The position numbers were made by a program, and so were the translations under genes. Below, piece after piece: positions 35,795-45,135 of a DNA stretch of 64,000 bases; the first letter of the stretch is position 1; every line of letters starts with the position of its first letter. The notes beneath the pieces were generated by a model. It ran no database searches, was not told the DNA's origin, and saw nothing but the letters and a program-made list of their open reading frames with translations. The DNA is from Bradyrhizobium sp. BTAi1. GTDB taxonomy: Bacteria > Pseudomonadota > Alphaproteobacteria > Rhizobiales > Xanthobacteraceae. The stretch covers positions 6,405,501 through 6,469,500 of the forward strand of contig NC_009485.1 of assembly GCF_000015165.1 (NCBI RefSeq). The letters run 5' to 3'.

Positions 35795-36551
35795 CGATGG
35801 TCTCGACCCTTGGCGTGAAGACGTAGCCGCCGAGGCGCACGGTCTTGATCAGGCTCCAGCTCTTGGCGCCGGGCTCGATCTTCTGCCGGATGCGGCTGAT
35901 GTGAACGTCGATGCTGCGCTCGACCGGTCCGGCCTGGCCGCCATGCGCGAGCTCGATCAACTGCTCGCGCGACAGCACGCGACCGGCATTGCGGCAGAAC
36001 GCCAGCAGGATGTCGAACTCGGCGCTGGTCAAGGTGATCTTGACGCGGTCGGGATCGAACAATGTGCGCGTCGCCGGCTCGATGCGCCAGCCGTCGAAGG
36101 TCATCGGCGCCTGCCGCGCCGCGATCACGGCGGGATGCAATTGCGAGCGGCGCAGCAGCGCGCGGATGCGCGCCACCAGCTCGCGCGGATTGAACGGCTT
36201 GACGACATAGTCGTCGGCGCCGAGCTCGAGCCCGAGAATGCGGTCGATGTCCTCGCCCTTGGCGGTCACCATGATGATCGGCACGGTCGAGACCTGGCGC
36301 AGCCGACGGCAGATGCTCATGCCGTCCTCATCGGGCAGCATCAGATCGAGCATGATCAGATCGACCTGCTCGCGCTGCAGGACATCGTTCATCGCAGCCG
36401 CCGAGGCGACGAAGCGCGGCGCGAAGCCATGCTCCTGCAACAGCTCGGTGAGCAGCGCCGCGATCTCGCGGTCGTCCTCGACGCAGAGAATGCGCGCCGC
36501 TGCCGGTATGTTTGCGTCGGCGGCCACGGCGGTATTGTGTGACGACATCAT
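35784..36551 (-). CDS. OmpR-family response regulator
   Basis: 255 residues: receiver domain (about 20-135) with acidic pocket EDD near 25, phospho-acceptor D69 in LDLMLPDEDG and K of VVKPFNPREL; then a winged-helix DNA-binding domain (about 155-250) containing LTSAEFDILLAFC, LSREQLIEL, RSIDVHISRIRQKIEP and the RLGGYVF wing. Partner of the kinase whose gene it overlaps. Its start faces the efflux operon across 229 bp. Confidence 0.94.
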   Translation of the reverse strand: MMSSHNTAVAADANIPAAARILCVEDDREIAALLTELLQEHGFAPRFVASAAAMNDVLQREQVDLIMLDLMLPDEDGMSICRRLRQVSTVPIIMVTAKGEDIDRILGLELGADDYVVKPFNPRELVARIRALLRRSQLHPAVIAARQAPMTFDGWRIEPATRTLFDPDRVKITLTSAEFDILLAFCRNAGRVLSREQLIELAHGGQAGPVERSIDVHISRIRQKIEPGAKSWSLIKTVRLGGYVFTPRVETIDEA

Positions 36552-36780
36552 GTGCGGAACATGGTCGATTTGAGCCCAAAAGAACAGCCTGAAGCGGCCC
36601 CCGATCGTGGCGAAAGTAAGCTGTATTGTTAAGGCGGAAACATTTCTTCACGCGACTTAATCCTGCGCAATCGGCTTCCCGCCTAAGGCTTTGGGCATCA
36701 AACAAGTAACCAACAGGGAAGTCCTGCGGCGTGGCCGACCGACCGGCGCGGCCCGCTTCCGAACGCGATCGCCAGCCGCC

Positions 36781-38295
36781 GTGACACGCCTCCTGCTCGC
36801 ATTAAGCCTCGCAGCCCCGCTGCTCGCCGGCTGCGCCGTCGGCCCGGACTACGTCACGCCGGATTTCGGCGTGCCGAACAGCTGGAGCAGCGACCGCGGC
36901 CGCCCGGCGCCAGCGCTGAAGCTCGCGCAATGGTGGCACAACCTCGCTGATCCGCAGCTCGACCAGCTGATCACCGAGGCTGTCGGCGGCAATCTCGACG
37001 TGGCCTCGGCCAAGGCGCGCATCCGCGAGGCTCGCGCCACCCAGCGCCAGGCGATCGGCGCCCTGTTTCCGAGCATCAGCGGCACCGGCTCCGCGACCGA
37101 GACGCGCAGCGCCAGTTCCTCGACGGGCGGTGTCGCGATCGGCCCGACCACCTACAGCCAATATCAGGCCGGCTTCGATTCGAGCTGGGAGCTCGATCTG
37201 TTCGGCGCCAATCGCCGCGCGGTCGAAGCCGCATCCTATGGCGTCGACGCGGCGGATGACGATCTGCGCGCGACGCTGCTCACCCTGATCGGCGACGTCG
37301 CCTCCAACTACATCGATGCCCGCGCCTACCAGGCGCGGGTGGCGCTGGCCAAGCGCACCGCGGCCTCGCAGCGCGAGACCGCCGCGCTGACCGAGCGCAA
37401 GCAGAACGCCGGTTCGGCGTCCGCCGTCGACACGGCCAAAGCGAACGCGCTCGCTGCCAGCACCGAGGCGACGATACCGACCTATGAGAGCTCCTATCAG
37501 CAGGCCGTGCACCGGCTCGGCGTGCTGCTCGGCCGCGATCCAACCGCGCTCAGCCTGCGGCTGTCGCGCGCCACGGTCATCCCCTCGCCACGTCTGCCGC
37601 TGCCCAAGGGCATCCCTGCCGACGTGCTGGTGATGCGGCCCGACGTGCGCAAGGCCGAGCGTCAGCTTGCGCAATATACGGCGAAGATCGGCCAGGCAAC
37701 CGCGGCGCTCTATCCGGATGTCAGCCTCAGCGGCACCGTCTCGACGTCAGCGCTGAAGCTCGGCGACCTCGGCAAGAATTCGACGATCGGCTGGTCGATC
37801 GGGCCGAGCCTCTCCGTCCCGATCTTCAATGGCGGCAAGCTGCAGGCTGCGGTCGAGGTCGCGGAGGCGCAGCGTGACCAATATCATGTCGCCTGGCAGA
37901 GCGCCGTGCTGAGCGCGCTGGAGGATGTCGAGAACGCCATCGTCAACCTCGCCCAGGAGCGCATCCGTATCCGCAGCCTGACGGAATCGGCGCGCCGTTA
38001 CAGCGAGGCCGCCAGACTGTCGCGCTCGCTGTACGAGACCGGCTCCAGCACCTTCCTCGACGTGCTCGATGCCGAGCGCTCGCAATTCACCGCCGAAGAC
38101 AGCCTGCTGGCAAGCCGGGCCACGCTGGCAAAGGACTACGTGGCGCTGGCCAAGGCGCTCGGCGGCGGCTGGACCGGCGCGATCGACAGCACCGTTCCCA
38201 TTGTTGTCGACGACAACACCGGTCCGCATCTGGCGCAGACTGTCGTGGCCAGGTCACCGAAGCGTTTTTCCGAAGAGATCAAACCCTCGCCATGA
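36781..38295 (+). CDS. NodT-family outer-membrane efflux lipoprotein
   Basis: TolC-like channel of the NodT/OprM group, 504 residues from GTG 36781. That start gives a clean lipoprotein signal with lipobox LAGC followed by AVGPDYVTPD, a classic OprM-type N-terminus. Two repeats of the outer-membrane-factor fold follow, with SWELDLFGANRRAVEA near 140 and the second-repeat equivalents after residue 320. A longer frame from TTG 36691 would put 30 arginine-rich residues ahead of the signal. The stop overlaps the macA start by four bases, so the three genes form an operon. Confidence 0.92.
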   Translation: MTRLLLALSLAAPLLAGCAVGPDYVTPDFGVPNSWSSDRGRPAPALKLAQWWHNLADPQLDQLITEAVGGNLDVASAKARIREARATQRQAIGALFPSISGTGSATETRSASSSTGGVAIGPTTYSQYQAGFDSSWELDLFGANRRAVEAASYGVDAADDDLRATLLTLIGDVASNYIDARAYQARVALAKRTAASQRETAALTERKQNAGSASAVDTAKANALAASTEATIPTYESSYQQAVHRLGVLLGRDPTALSLRLSRATVIPSPRLPLPKGIPADVLVMRPDVRKAERQLAQYTAKIGQATAALYPDVSLSGTVSTSALKLGDLGKNSTIGWSIGPSLSVPIFNGGKLQAAVEVAEAQRDQYHVAWQSAVLSALEDVENAIVNLAQERIRIRSLTESARRYSEAARLSRSLYETGSSTFLDVLDAERSQFTAEDSLLASRATLAKDYVALAKALGGGWTGAIDSTVPIVVDDNTGPHLAQTVVARSPKRFSEEIKPSP

Positions 38296-39584
38296 ACGCG
38301 CCCCTGCCTCCCATGCCCCGACCGGCCGCAATCGACGGCAGCCTCTCGCCGCCTGTCAAGCCGAAGCCGCAGCGCCGCTGGTCACGACTGATCCTCGGTG
38401 CGGCCGTTGCGCTGGCAGTGGTCGCTCTGCTCGTTGCCCGCTACAGCAGAAATCCCAACGCCAATCTGGTCACGGCACCGGTCACGATCGGCGATGTCGA
38501 GCAGACCGTGCTCGCGACCGGCACCTTGAAGCCGGTCAAGCTGGTCGCGGTCGGCGCTCAGGCCTCGGGACGGCTGGTGACGCTCAATGTCGAGCTCGGA
38601 CAGAAGATCAAGGCGGGTGACCTGATCGGCGAAATCGACTCGCTGACGCAACAGAACACGCTGCGGACCAATGAGGCGGCGCTGCGCAACGTGCGTGCGC
38701 AGCGCGACGAGAAGATCGCCACGCTGGCGCTTGCCGAGGCCAATATGGCGCGGCAGCAGGTCACGCTGGCGCAGAAGGCGTCCTCGCGGGCGGATTACGA
38801 CAGCGCCGAAGCGACCGTGAAGCAGACGCAGGCCCAGATCGCGCAGCTCGATGCGCAGATCGCCGAGGCCGAGGTCGCCATCGAGACCGCGCGCGTGAAC
38901 CTCGCTTATACCAGGATCACCGCACCGATCGACGGCACCGTGCTCTCCATCGTGACCCAACAGGGCCAGACCGTGAATGCGGTGCAGTCGGCGCCGACGA
39001 TCGTCGTGCTCGGCCAGGTCGAGACCATGACCGTGCGCGTGGAAATCTCCGAGGCCGATGTCGTCAAGGTCAAGCCGGGACAGAACGTCTACTTCACGAT
39101 CCTCGGCGATCCCGACCGCCGCTTCCACGCGACGCTGGGCTCGATCGAGCCGGCCCCGGAATCGATCAAGACCGATTCGAGCTTCTCATCGACATCGACG
39201 ACGACATCGAGCAGCAGCTCGTCCTCCTCCACCACGTCCTCGGCGATTTATTACAACGGCGTCTTCAACGTTGCCAATCCGGATGGGCAGTTGATGACCT
39301 ACATGACCGCCGAGGTCCACATCCTGCTCGGTGAGGCGCGCAAGGTGCCGACGATCCCGTCCTCGGCGCTGGGCAATGTCAATCCGGACGGCAGCTATAC
39401 GGTCCGTCTGCTCAATGGCGCCAGCGCGTTGGAGAAGCGCAACGTGCGCATCGGCCTCAACAACAAGATCCGGGCCGAGGTGAAGTCCGGCCTGAGCGAG
39501 GGCGAGCGCGTCGTCATCTCCACGCCTGAGGAAGCTCCGAAGCAGACCGTGATGCCACCGCCGGCGTCCTCCGGGGGGCCATGA
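38292..39584 (+). CDS. macA: MacA-like periplasmic adaptor
   Basis: 430 residues: one membrane helix (about 33-50), lipoyl-like half motifs around VGAQASGRLVTLNVELGQKIKAGDLIGEID and RITAPIDGTVLSIVTQQGQTV, a coiled-coil hairpin (about 115-205), beta-barrel and membrane-proximal domains. Residues 295-316 are almost purely serine and threonine, an insertion in the barrel region that looks like repeat expansion. It overlaps both neighbours by four bases, indicating coupled synthesis of the tripartite pump. Confidence 0.93.
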   Translation: MNAPLPPMPRPAAIDGSLSPPVKPKPQRRWSRLILGAAVALAVVALLVARYSRNPNANLVTAPVTIGDVEQTVLATGTLKPVKLVAVGAQASGRLVTLNVELGQKIKAGDLIGEIDSLTQQNTLRTNEAALRNVRAQRDEKIATLALAEANMARQQVTLAQKASSRADYDSAEATVKQTQAQIAQLDAQIAEAEVAIETARVNLAYTRITAPIDGTVLSIVTQQGQTVNAVQSAPTIVVLGQVETMTVRVEISEADVVKVKPGQNVYFTILGDPDRRFHATLGSIEPAPESIKTDSSFSSTSTTTSSSSSSSSTTSSAIYYNGVFNVANPDGQLMTYMTAEVHILLGEARKVPTIPSSALGNVNPDGSYTVRLLNGASALEKRNVRIGLNNKIRAEVKSGLSEGERVVISTPEEAPKQTVMPPPASSGGP

Positions 39585-41545
39585 TGGCAGAGCTGCTGAT
39601 CGACCTGCAGAATGTCGGACGCCGCTATGCCTCCGGCGACAGCACGGTGCATGCCTTACGCGGCGTCGACATCCAGATCGCGCGCGGCGAGATGGTGGCG
39701 ATCATCGGCCAGTCGGGCTCCGGCAAGTCGACCTTGATGAACATCCTCGGCTGCCTTGATCGGCCGACCTCGGGCAGCTACCGGATCGCCGGCCGCGAGA
39801 TGAGCTCGCTCGATCCGGACGAGCTCGCGGCGTTGCGCCGCGAGCATTTCGGTTTCATCTTTCAGCGCTACCATCTGCTCGGCGAACTGACCGCCGCGCA
39901 GAACGCCGAGGTTCCCGCCGTCTATTCAGGGCTCACGCAGGCTGCGCGACGCCACAAGGCCGAGGCGCTGCTGCGGCGGCTCGGCATGGGGAGCCGCATC
40001 GATCACCGGCCAGGCCAGCTCTCGGGCGGCCAGCAGCAGCGTGTCTCGATCGCCCGCGCGCTGGTCAACGATCCCGACGTCATCCTTGCCGACGAGCCGA
40101 CCGGCGCGCTCGATCGCGCCAGCGGCGAGGAGGTGCTGCGCATCCTCGACGAGATCAGCGCCTCCGGGCGCACGGTCATCATCGTCACGCACGACGCCGG
40201 CGTCGCGCAGCGGGCGCGGCGCATCATCGAGATCCAGGATGGCCGCGTCATCTCCGACCGGCTCAATTCGCGTGGCCCGACACAGGCTCAGACCACCGCA
40301 GCCGAAGTCCCGGCGGCCTCCGCATCGTCATGGTGGCGCAGCTATCTCGATCGCTTCCGGGAAGCGGCGCGGATGGCGCTGCTCGCCATGAACGCGCACC
40401 GGATGCGCGCCTTCCTCACGATGCTCGGGATCATCATCGGCGTCGCCTCCGTCGTGCTGGTGCTGGCGCTCGGCAAAGGCTCGCAGGCGCGCGTGCTGAA
40501 GGACATCAACCGGCTCGGCACCAACACGCTGGAGTTCTTTCCGGGCAAGGATTTCGGCGACACGCGCGCCAACAAGATCAGAACCCTGGTGCTCGCCGAC
40601 GCCAAGGTCATGGCAGAACAGCCCTATGTCGACGCGATCTCGCCGACGGTGTCGACCACCAGCACCCTGCGTTTCGGCGCCATCGAGGTCAGCGCGCAGG
40701 TCTCGGGCGTCGGCGAGCAGTATTTCCGCGTCAAGAACACCGAGCTCGCCGAAGGCAGCTATCTCGACGCCGACACGGTGCGGTCCTACGCCCAGGATGC
40801 GGTGATCGACGACAATGCGCGCAAGGCGCTGTTTCCGGATCCGGATGTGAGCCCGCTCGGCAGCGTGGTCCTGATCGGCAAGGTGCCCTGCCGCGTCGTC
40901 GGCGTCACCAAGCAGCAGCAGGCCGGCTTCGGCTCCAGCTCGACGCCGATCGTCTATCTGCCCTACACCACCGTGCAGGCCCGCTTCATCGGCAACCAGG
41001 TGCTGCGCAGCATCAGCGTGCGCGTCGACGAGGCGACGCCGATGGCTGCCGCCGAGCGCGCGGCAACGGCGCTACTCACCGCGCGCCACAACGCCAAGGA
41101 TTTCTTTGTCCTCAACACCGACGACATCCGCAAGACGGTCGAGAGCACCACGCAGGTGCTGACCCTGCTGGTCGCGGCCATCGCCGTGATTTCGCTCCTG
41201 GTCGGCGGCATCGGCGTCATGAACATCATGCTGGTGTCGGTGTCGGAGCGCGTCGGCGAGATCGGCGTACGCATGGCGGTCGGTGCCCGCCGCAGCGACA
41301 TCCTGATGCAGTTTCTGATCGAGGCGGTGCTGGTCTGCCTGCTGGGCGGCGCGCTGGGCCTCGGGCTCGCAGTCGGCTTCGGCTCCATCTTCAATGCACT
41401 CGATGTCGGCTTTCAGCTGATCTATTCACCGCTGGCCATGGTCGGCTCCGCGGTCATCTCGATGGCGATCGGGATCGGCTTCGGCTACATGCCCGCACGC
41501 AGCGCGTCGCGGCTCGATCCGGCGACAGCGCTGGCGCGGGAATAG
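39581..41545 (+). CDS. macB: MacB-like ABC efflux protein
   Basis: 654-residue fused ATPase and permease. The N-terminal nucleotide-binding domain has Walker A GQSGSGKST (about 45-53), signature LSGGQQQR near 148 and Walker B VILADEPTGALD near 168. The C-terminal half has the MacB topology of one helix near 285, a large periplasmic domain and three helices (about 525-645), including GGIGVMNIMLVSVSERVGEIGVRMAVGARR. MacAB-TolC pumps export macrolides, heme precursors or siderophores in other bacteria; the substrate here is unknown. Confidence 0.95.
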   Translation: MMAELLIDLQNVGRRYASGDSTVHALRGVDIQIARGEMVAIIGQSGSGKSTLMNILGCLDRPTSGSYRIAGREMSSLDPDELAALRREHFGFIFQRYHLLGELTAAQNAEVPAVYSGLTQAARRHKAEALLRRLGMGSRIDHRPGQLSGGQQQRVSIARALVNDPDVILADEPTGALDRASGEEVLRILDEISASGRTVIIVTHDAGVAQRARRIIEIQDGRVISDRLNSRGPTQAQTTAAEVPAASASSWWRSYLDRFREAARMALLAMNAHRMRAFLTMLGIIIGVASVVLVLALGKGSQARVLKDINRLGTNTLEFFPGKDFGDTRANKIRTLVLADAKVMAEQPYVDAISPTVSTTSTLRFGAIEVSAQVSGVGEQYFRVKNTELAEGSYLDADTVRSYAQDAVIDDNARKALFPDPDVSPLGSVVLIGKVPCRVVGVTKQQQAGFGSSSTPIVYLPYTTVQARFIGNQVLRSISVRVDEATPMAAAERAATALLTARHNAKDFFVLNTDDIRKTVESTTQVLTLLVAAIAVISLLVGGIGVMNIMLVSVSERVGEIGVRMAVGARRSDILMQFLIEAVLVCLLGGALGLGLAVGFGSIFNALDVGFQLIYSPLAMVGSAVISMAIGIGFGYMPARSASRLDPATALARE

Positions 41546-41643
41546 GCCAATCTGTGCCCCCGTGGCCCTGCCGCTTGCCGGGAGAGGTCGGGTTTGCGTC
41601 TTCCGCGGTTCGCCTCAAACCGCCCGCCGTCTGCGCGCTGCCG

Positions 41644-42540
41644 CTACCGTTTTGCGGCCATCTGCGTGTTCGTTGCGGCGTCCTGAGCGACCGCGCCCTT
41701 GTCGACCCATTCGGGCGGCGCGCCGAGCCGGTTGGCGACCATGCCGATCAAGCCGGGATCGCGGCCGAACGCCTCGCACGCCGCGTGCCTTGGCTTTCCT
41801 CCCAACGCGGCGCCGATCCGTTGGATCGACGGCAGCTTCGGCGCCTTGCCGAACGGCGTCTCGCCGGTCACCAGCATCTGGCCGAAATCGGCGCTGAACG
41901 AGGCAGCCAGATCGTAGGCGTCGCCGGCCTGTGACAGCACCGGCGAATTGGTGAACGAATTGGCGCCACGCGCCCACACCATCGCAGCCTGCTGACGTCC
42001 CTTGCGGTCGACCGCCTCGGCTTCGACCGTGAGACTGCCGAGGCCGATCGGCAGCCGCGGCACCGGCACGGGAACGCCGAGCGCACCGGGCACGGCCGAG
42101 ACGACCTTGGACGCCCCCGCCGCGACCGGGTCGGTCGCCGTCGCCTGGGTGATGAAAGTGCGCGTCGTCAGGTCGGCCTTCTCATATGGAGCGACGACCG
42201 TGAAACGTTCGCTCAGATTGAGGCACAGCGCGCGATCGACGGCATTGGCGACCAGCCGGCGCTGCTCGTCGCTCAGAACCTCGTTGGCCTGTCCGGAAAA
42301 CGACGTCGGCATGATGCGGATGGTCGAGGCCGCGAGCACCGCGTCCTTGTCGACGTTCAGCACGGACTTGGCGAGAACGCCGTTGGATTCGGACAGCGTC
42401 TGATAGGACGCGAGCGCCCCACTCTGCGTCATCGGCGCGGTCGCGCAACCGGCCAGGCCCAGGGCCGTGCAGAGCATGGTCACGCGAGCAGCGGCCGGCG
42501 TGTACGATCTCACCCAACACGCGATGTCGACCTCGACCAT
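41644..42540 (-). CDS. DUF3313-like lipoprotein
   Basis: About 298 residues. A lipobox LAGC near residue 32 (GLAGCATAP) marks a lipoprotein. The mature part resembles the DUF3313 family, with segments about a YQ-L residue pattern after the lipobox, VANAVDRALCLNLSERFTVV and a late VPRLPIGLGSLTVEAEAVD. ATG 42540 has AAGGCGG upstream; GTG 42513 would give a more compact signal peptide. It is convergent with macB, 98 bp away. No function is established for the family. Confidence 0.75.
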   Translation of the reverse strand: MVEVDIACWVRSYTPAAARVTMLCTALGLAGCATAPMTQSGALASYQTLSESNGVLAKSVLNVDKDAVLAASTIRIMPTSFSGQANEVLSDEQRRLVANAVDRALCLNLSERFTVVAPYEKADLTTRTFITQATATDPVAAGASKVVSAVPGALGVPVPVPRLPIGLGSLTVEAEAVDRKGRQQAAMVWARGANSFTNSPVLSQAGDAYDLAASFSADFGQMLVTGETPFGKAPKLPSIQRIGAALGGKPRHAACEAFGRDPGLIGMVANRLGAPPEWVDKGAVAQDAATNTQMAAKR

Positions 42541-42926
42541 GCCCGGACCGCCTTCACGCCTCTCATGTCCGCCTCTGCGGACGGCGCATCGTTCTCATCC
42601 GACAATTCGGACAGCATAGGGCGGAAGCGTGGAGAGATGTTACGAAACGGCGCGAACCGCGGAGAGAGTGCGGCGCGCGTGTCGCGAGCATGGCGTTGTC
42701 GCGACAGGCAAGATTCGATGCAGAAGCCCATCTGCCGAGAACGATCTTCTATCGGGCTGATCGGCAGCACAACTCATCGAGACGAGCCACGCAGCGACAG
42801 CGCCGATGTCCCCTCTCCCCTCGTGGTCCACAACGGGAGAGGCTCAACCGTTCGCGAAGCTCACCGCGTGCCTCGGCTCGACCGCTTGATCCTCTGAGGG
42901 CTTGTGAGAATGCTTGTCCCGGCGGA
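42541..42926. other. Intergenic region with a palindromic repeat
   Basis: These 386 bases lie between the stop of the molybdenum subunit gene and the start of the DUF3313-like gene, both on the minus strand. No gene is supported; a 110-residue plus-strand frame (42565-42897) is serine/arginine-rich and has no homologous look. A CCCTCTCCCCTCGTGG / CCACAACGGGAGAGG inverted repeat at about 42812-42842 belongs with the CTCTCC-type element at 24087. Confidence 0.5.
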
Positions 42927-45131
42927 TCACCCCAGCAGCTTGTCCAACGTGATCGGCAGGTCGCGCACGCGCTTGCCGGTGGCGTGATAGACCGCGTTGG
43001 CGATGGCGGCGGGGACGCCGACGATGCCGATCTCGCCGAGGCCCTTGATGCCCATCTTGTTGATGATGCGATCCTCTTCCTCGACAAAGATCACCTGGAT
43101 GTCGTGAACATCGGCATTCACCGGCATGTGATACTCGGCGATATTGGCGTTCATGATGCGCCCGAAGCGATGGTCGATCCTGGCCTCTTCATGCAGCGCC
43201 ATGCCGATGCCCATGACCACGCCGCCCATGATCTGGCTCGACGCCGTCTTGGTGTTGAGGATCCGGCCGGCGGCAACCGCGTTGACGATGCGCGTCACCC
43301 TGACGACGCCAAGCTCTTCGTCGATCTTGACCTCGGCGAAGATCGCCGCGTGGGTGTTGTGGGCGTGCTTGTCGTCCTCCTTGAATTCCGAGCCGCGCTC
43401 CTTCTCGATGCGATCCATGCCGCCATGGCGCATGACGTCCGCCATCGCAACCGACCGGCTGCGATCGGCAATCGCGACAACGGCACCATCGGCCAGCGTC
43501 ACCTCGTCCGCCGTGAGCCCCAGCAGCGGCGAACCCGGCATGGCTTGCGCGATCGTCAACAGCTCGGCGCGGATGTCACCGGCCGCATTGACGATCGCGT
43601 GCGAGATCGAGGCCGCGGTCCAGGAACCGCCCTCGACCGGCGCCTTTGGCAGAGTGGAGTCGCCGAGCTTCACGGTGATGCTGTCGAGCGGCACGCCGAG
43701 CATGTCGGCAGCGACCTGCGCCATGATCGTGTAGGTGCCGGTGCCGATGTCGGACGTCGCGCTCGCGACCTCGACATGGCCGTTGGCCGTCATCACGATG
43801 CGCGACGCGAACGGCATCTGCATCGCCTCCCAGGCACCGCTCGCCATGCCCCAGCCGACCAATTCACGTCCCTCCCGCATGGAGCGCGGCTCCGGGCCGC
43901 GCTTGGACCAGCCGAAGGCTTCGGCCCCCTGCTGATAGCACTCGCGCAGCCGCTTGCTGGAGAACGGCAGGTTCTTGTCCTGGTCGCGGTCGGAGTAGCA
44001 GCGCAGCCGCAACGCCAGCGGGTCCATCTTCAGCGCAACCGCGAGTTCGTCCATCGCGCATTCCAGCCCGTACACGCCGCTGGCCGCGCCCGGCGCGCGC
44101 ATGTCGCCCGGCGTCGGGACGTCGAGCCTGGCCAGCCGATGCGTCGCGCGCGAGGTCTCGGACGTATAGAGCACGTCGCCCCAGCCGATGTCGTTGCGCG
44201 AAAACGCCTCGAGCTGTGACGTCATCGCGATCGCCTCATGCGTCAGCGCCGTCAGCCCGCCGTCCCGGTTGGCGCCGATCGCCAATCGCTCGATGGTCGC
44301 CGGGCGATAGCACAGACCGTACATCTGGGCGCGGCTGAGCACGACGCGCACCGCGCGCTTCAGCTTGAGCGCGGCCATCGCGGCGAGCACGACCTGATAT
44401 TGCGGCCGCAGGCCGGATCCGAACGCGCCGCCGACGAAGGGCGACATCACCTGGACGTCGTCCTCCTTCAGCTCGAACACGCCGCAGACATAGCGCTGCA
44501 CGTTCTGCACGCCCTGGGTCTTGTCATGGACCACGAGCTTGCCGCCGTCGCGCCAGAGCACCGTGGAGGCGAACAGCTCCATCGGATTATGGTACTCGAC
44601 CGGAACACCGTATTCGGCATCATGGCGAACGGGTGCGCCGGCGAGGGCACGGGTCGCATCGCCGCGCGGCTTGATCGGCTTGTCGACCTTGAACGCCTGC
44701 TCGCGCCGGGCATGCAAGTCGGTCGCGAAATCCTCCGCCTGATACTTGACATCGACCAGCGTCGCAGCAAAGCGGGCCGTGTCCTCGTCCTCGGCAACGA
44801 CGAGCGCGACCGGCTGGAAGTTGAAATGCACGCGGTCGTCGTAGAGCGGACGATAGGGTGAGCCGCCCTGGGGCGCGACCTCGTCGCGATAGCCATCGTC
44901 CTTATCGGCCATCCTGACACGGTTGGTGTGGGTGATGACGTCGATGACACCGCCGACCGTGCGGGCGCGGCTGGCGTCGATGCTGGTGATGCGCCCCTTC
45001 GGAATGGTGGCGCTGACCACGATTCCGTAGGCGAGATCAGGCGCGGCGAATTCGGCGGCATATTTGGCGGCACCGGTGACCTTGGCGCGGCCATCGACGC
45101 GGGAGGTGGCGGAGCCGATGCGAGCTGTCAT
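42927..45131 (-). CDS. Xanthine dehydrogenase family molybdopterin subunit (PaoC-like)
   Basis: 734-residue catalytic subunit binding a molybdenum cofactor. It shows family motifs: the N-terminal DGRAKVTGAAKYAAEF, the VGGAFGSGLRPQ loop near 235, the PGDMRAPGAASGVYGLECAMDELA segment near 340 and, near the C-terminus, GIKGLGEIGIVGVPAAIANA, where the glutamate is the expected catalytic base. With the next two genes it forms an alpha-beta-gamma enzyme like E. coli PaoABC aldehyde oxidoreductase; aldehydes or N-heterocycles are likely substrates. No XdhC-type maturation gene is in view. It follows the FAD subunit gene by four bases. Confidence 0.93.
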   Translation of the reverse strand: MTARIGSATSRVDGRAKVTGAAKYAAEFAAPDLAYGIVVSATIPKGRITSIDASRARTVGGVIDVITHTNRVRMADKDDGYRDEVAPQGGSPYRPLYDDRVHFNFQPVALVVAEDEDTARFAATLVDVKYQAEDFATDLHARREQAFKVDKPIKPRGDATRALAGAPVRHDAEYGVPVEYHNPMELFASTVLWRDGGKLVVHDKTQGVQNVQRYVCGVFELKEDDVQVMSPFVGGAFGSGLRPQYQVVLAAMAALKLKRAVRVVLSRAQMYGLCYRPATIERLAIGANRDGGLTALTHEAIAMTSQLEAFSRNDIGWGDVLYTSETSRATHRLARLDVPTPGDMRAPGAASGVYGLECAMDELAVALKMDPLALRLRCYSDRDQDKNLPFSSKRLRECYQQGAEAFGWSKRGPEPRSMREGRELVGWGMASGAWEAMQMPFASRIVMTANGHVEVASATSDIGTGTYTIMAQVAADMLGVPLDSITVKLGDSTLPKAPVEGGSWTAASISHAIVNAAGDIRAELLTIAQAMPGSPLLGLTADEVTLADGAVVAIADRSRSVAMADVMRHGGMDRIEKERGSEFKEDDKHAHNTHAAIFAEVKIDEELGVVRVTRIVNAVAAGRILNTKTASSQIMGGVVMGIGMALHEEARIDHRFGRIMNANIAEYHMPVNADVHDIQVIFVEEEDRIINKMGIKGLGEIGIVGVPAAIANAVYHATGKRVRDLPITLDKLLG

Positions 45132-45135
45132 GGGA

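Noticed and set aside
42565..42897. Plus-strand frame of 110 codons beside the molybdenum subunit gene
   Set aside because: Serine/arginine-rich, crosses a palindromic repeat and has no sign of coding selection.
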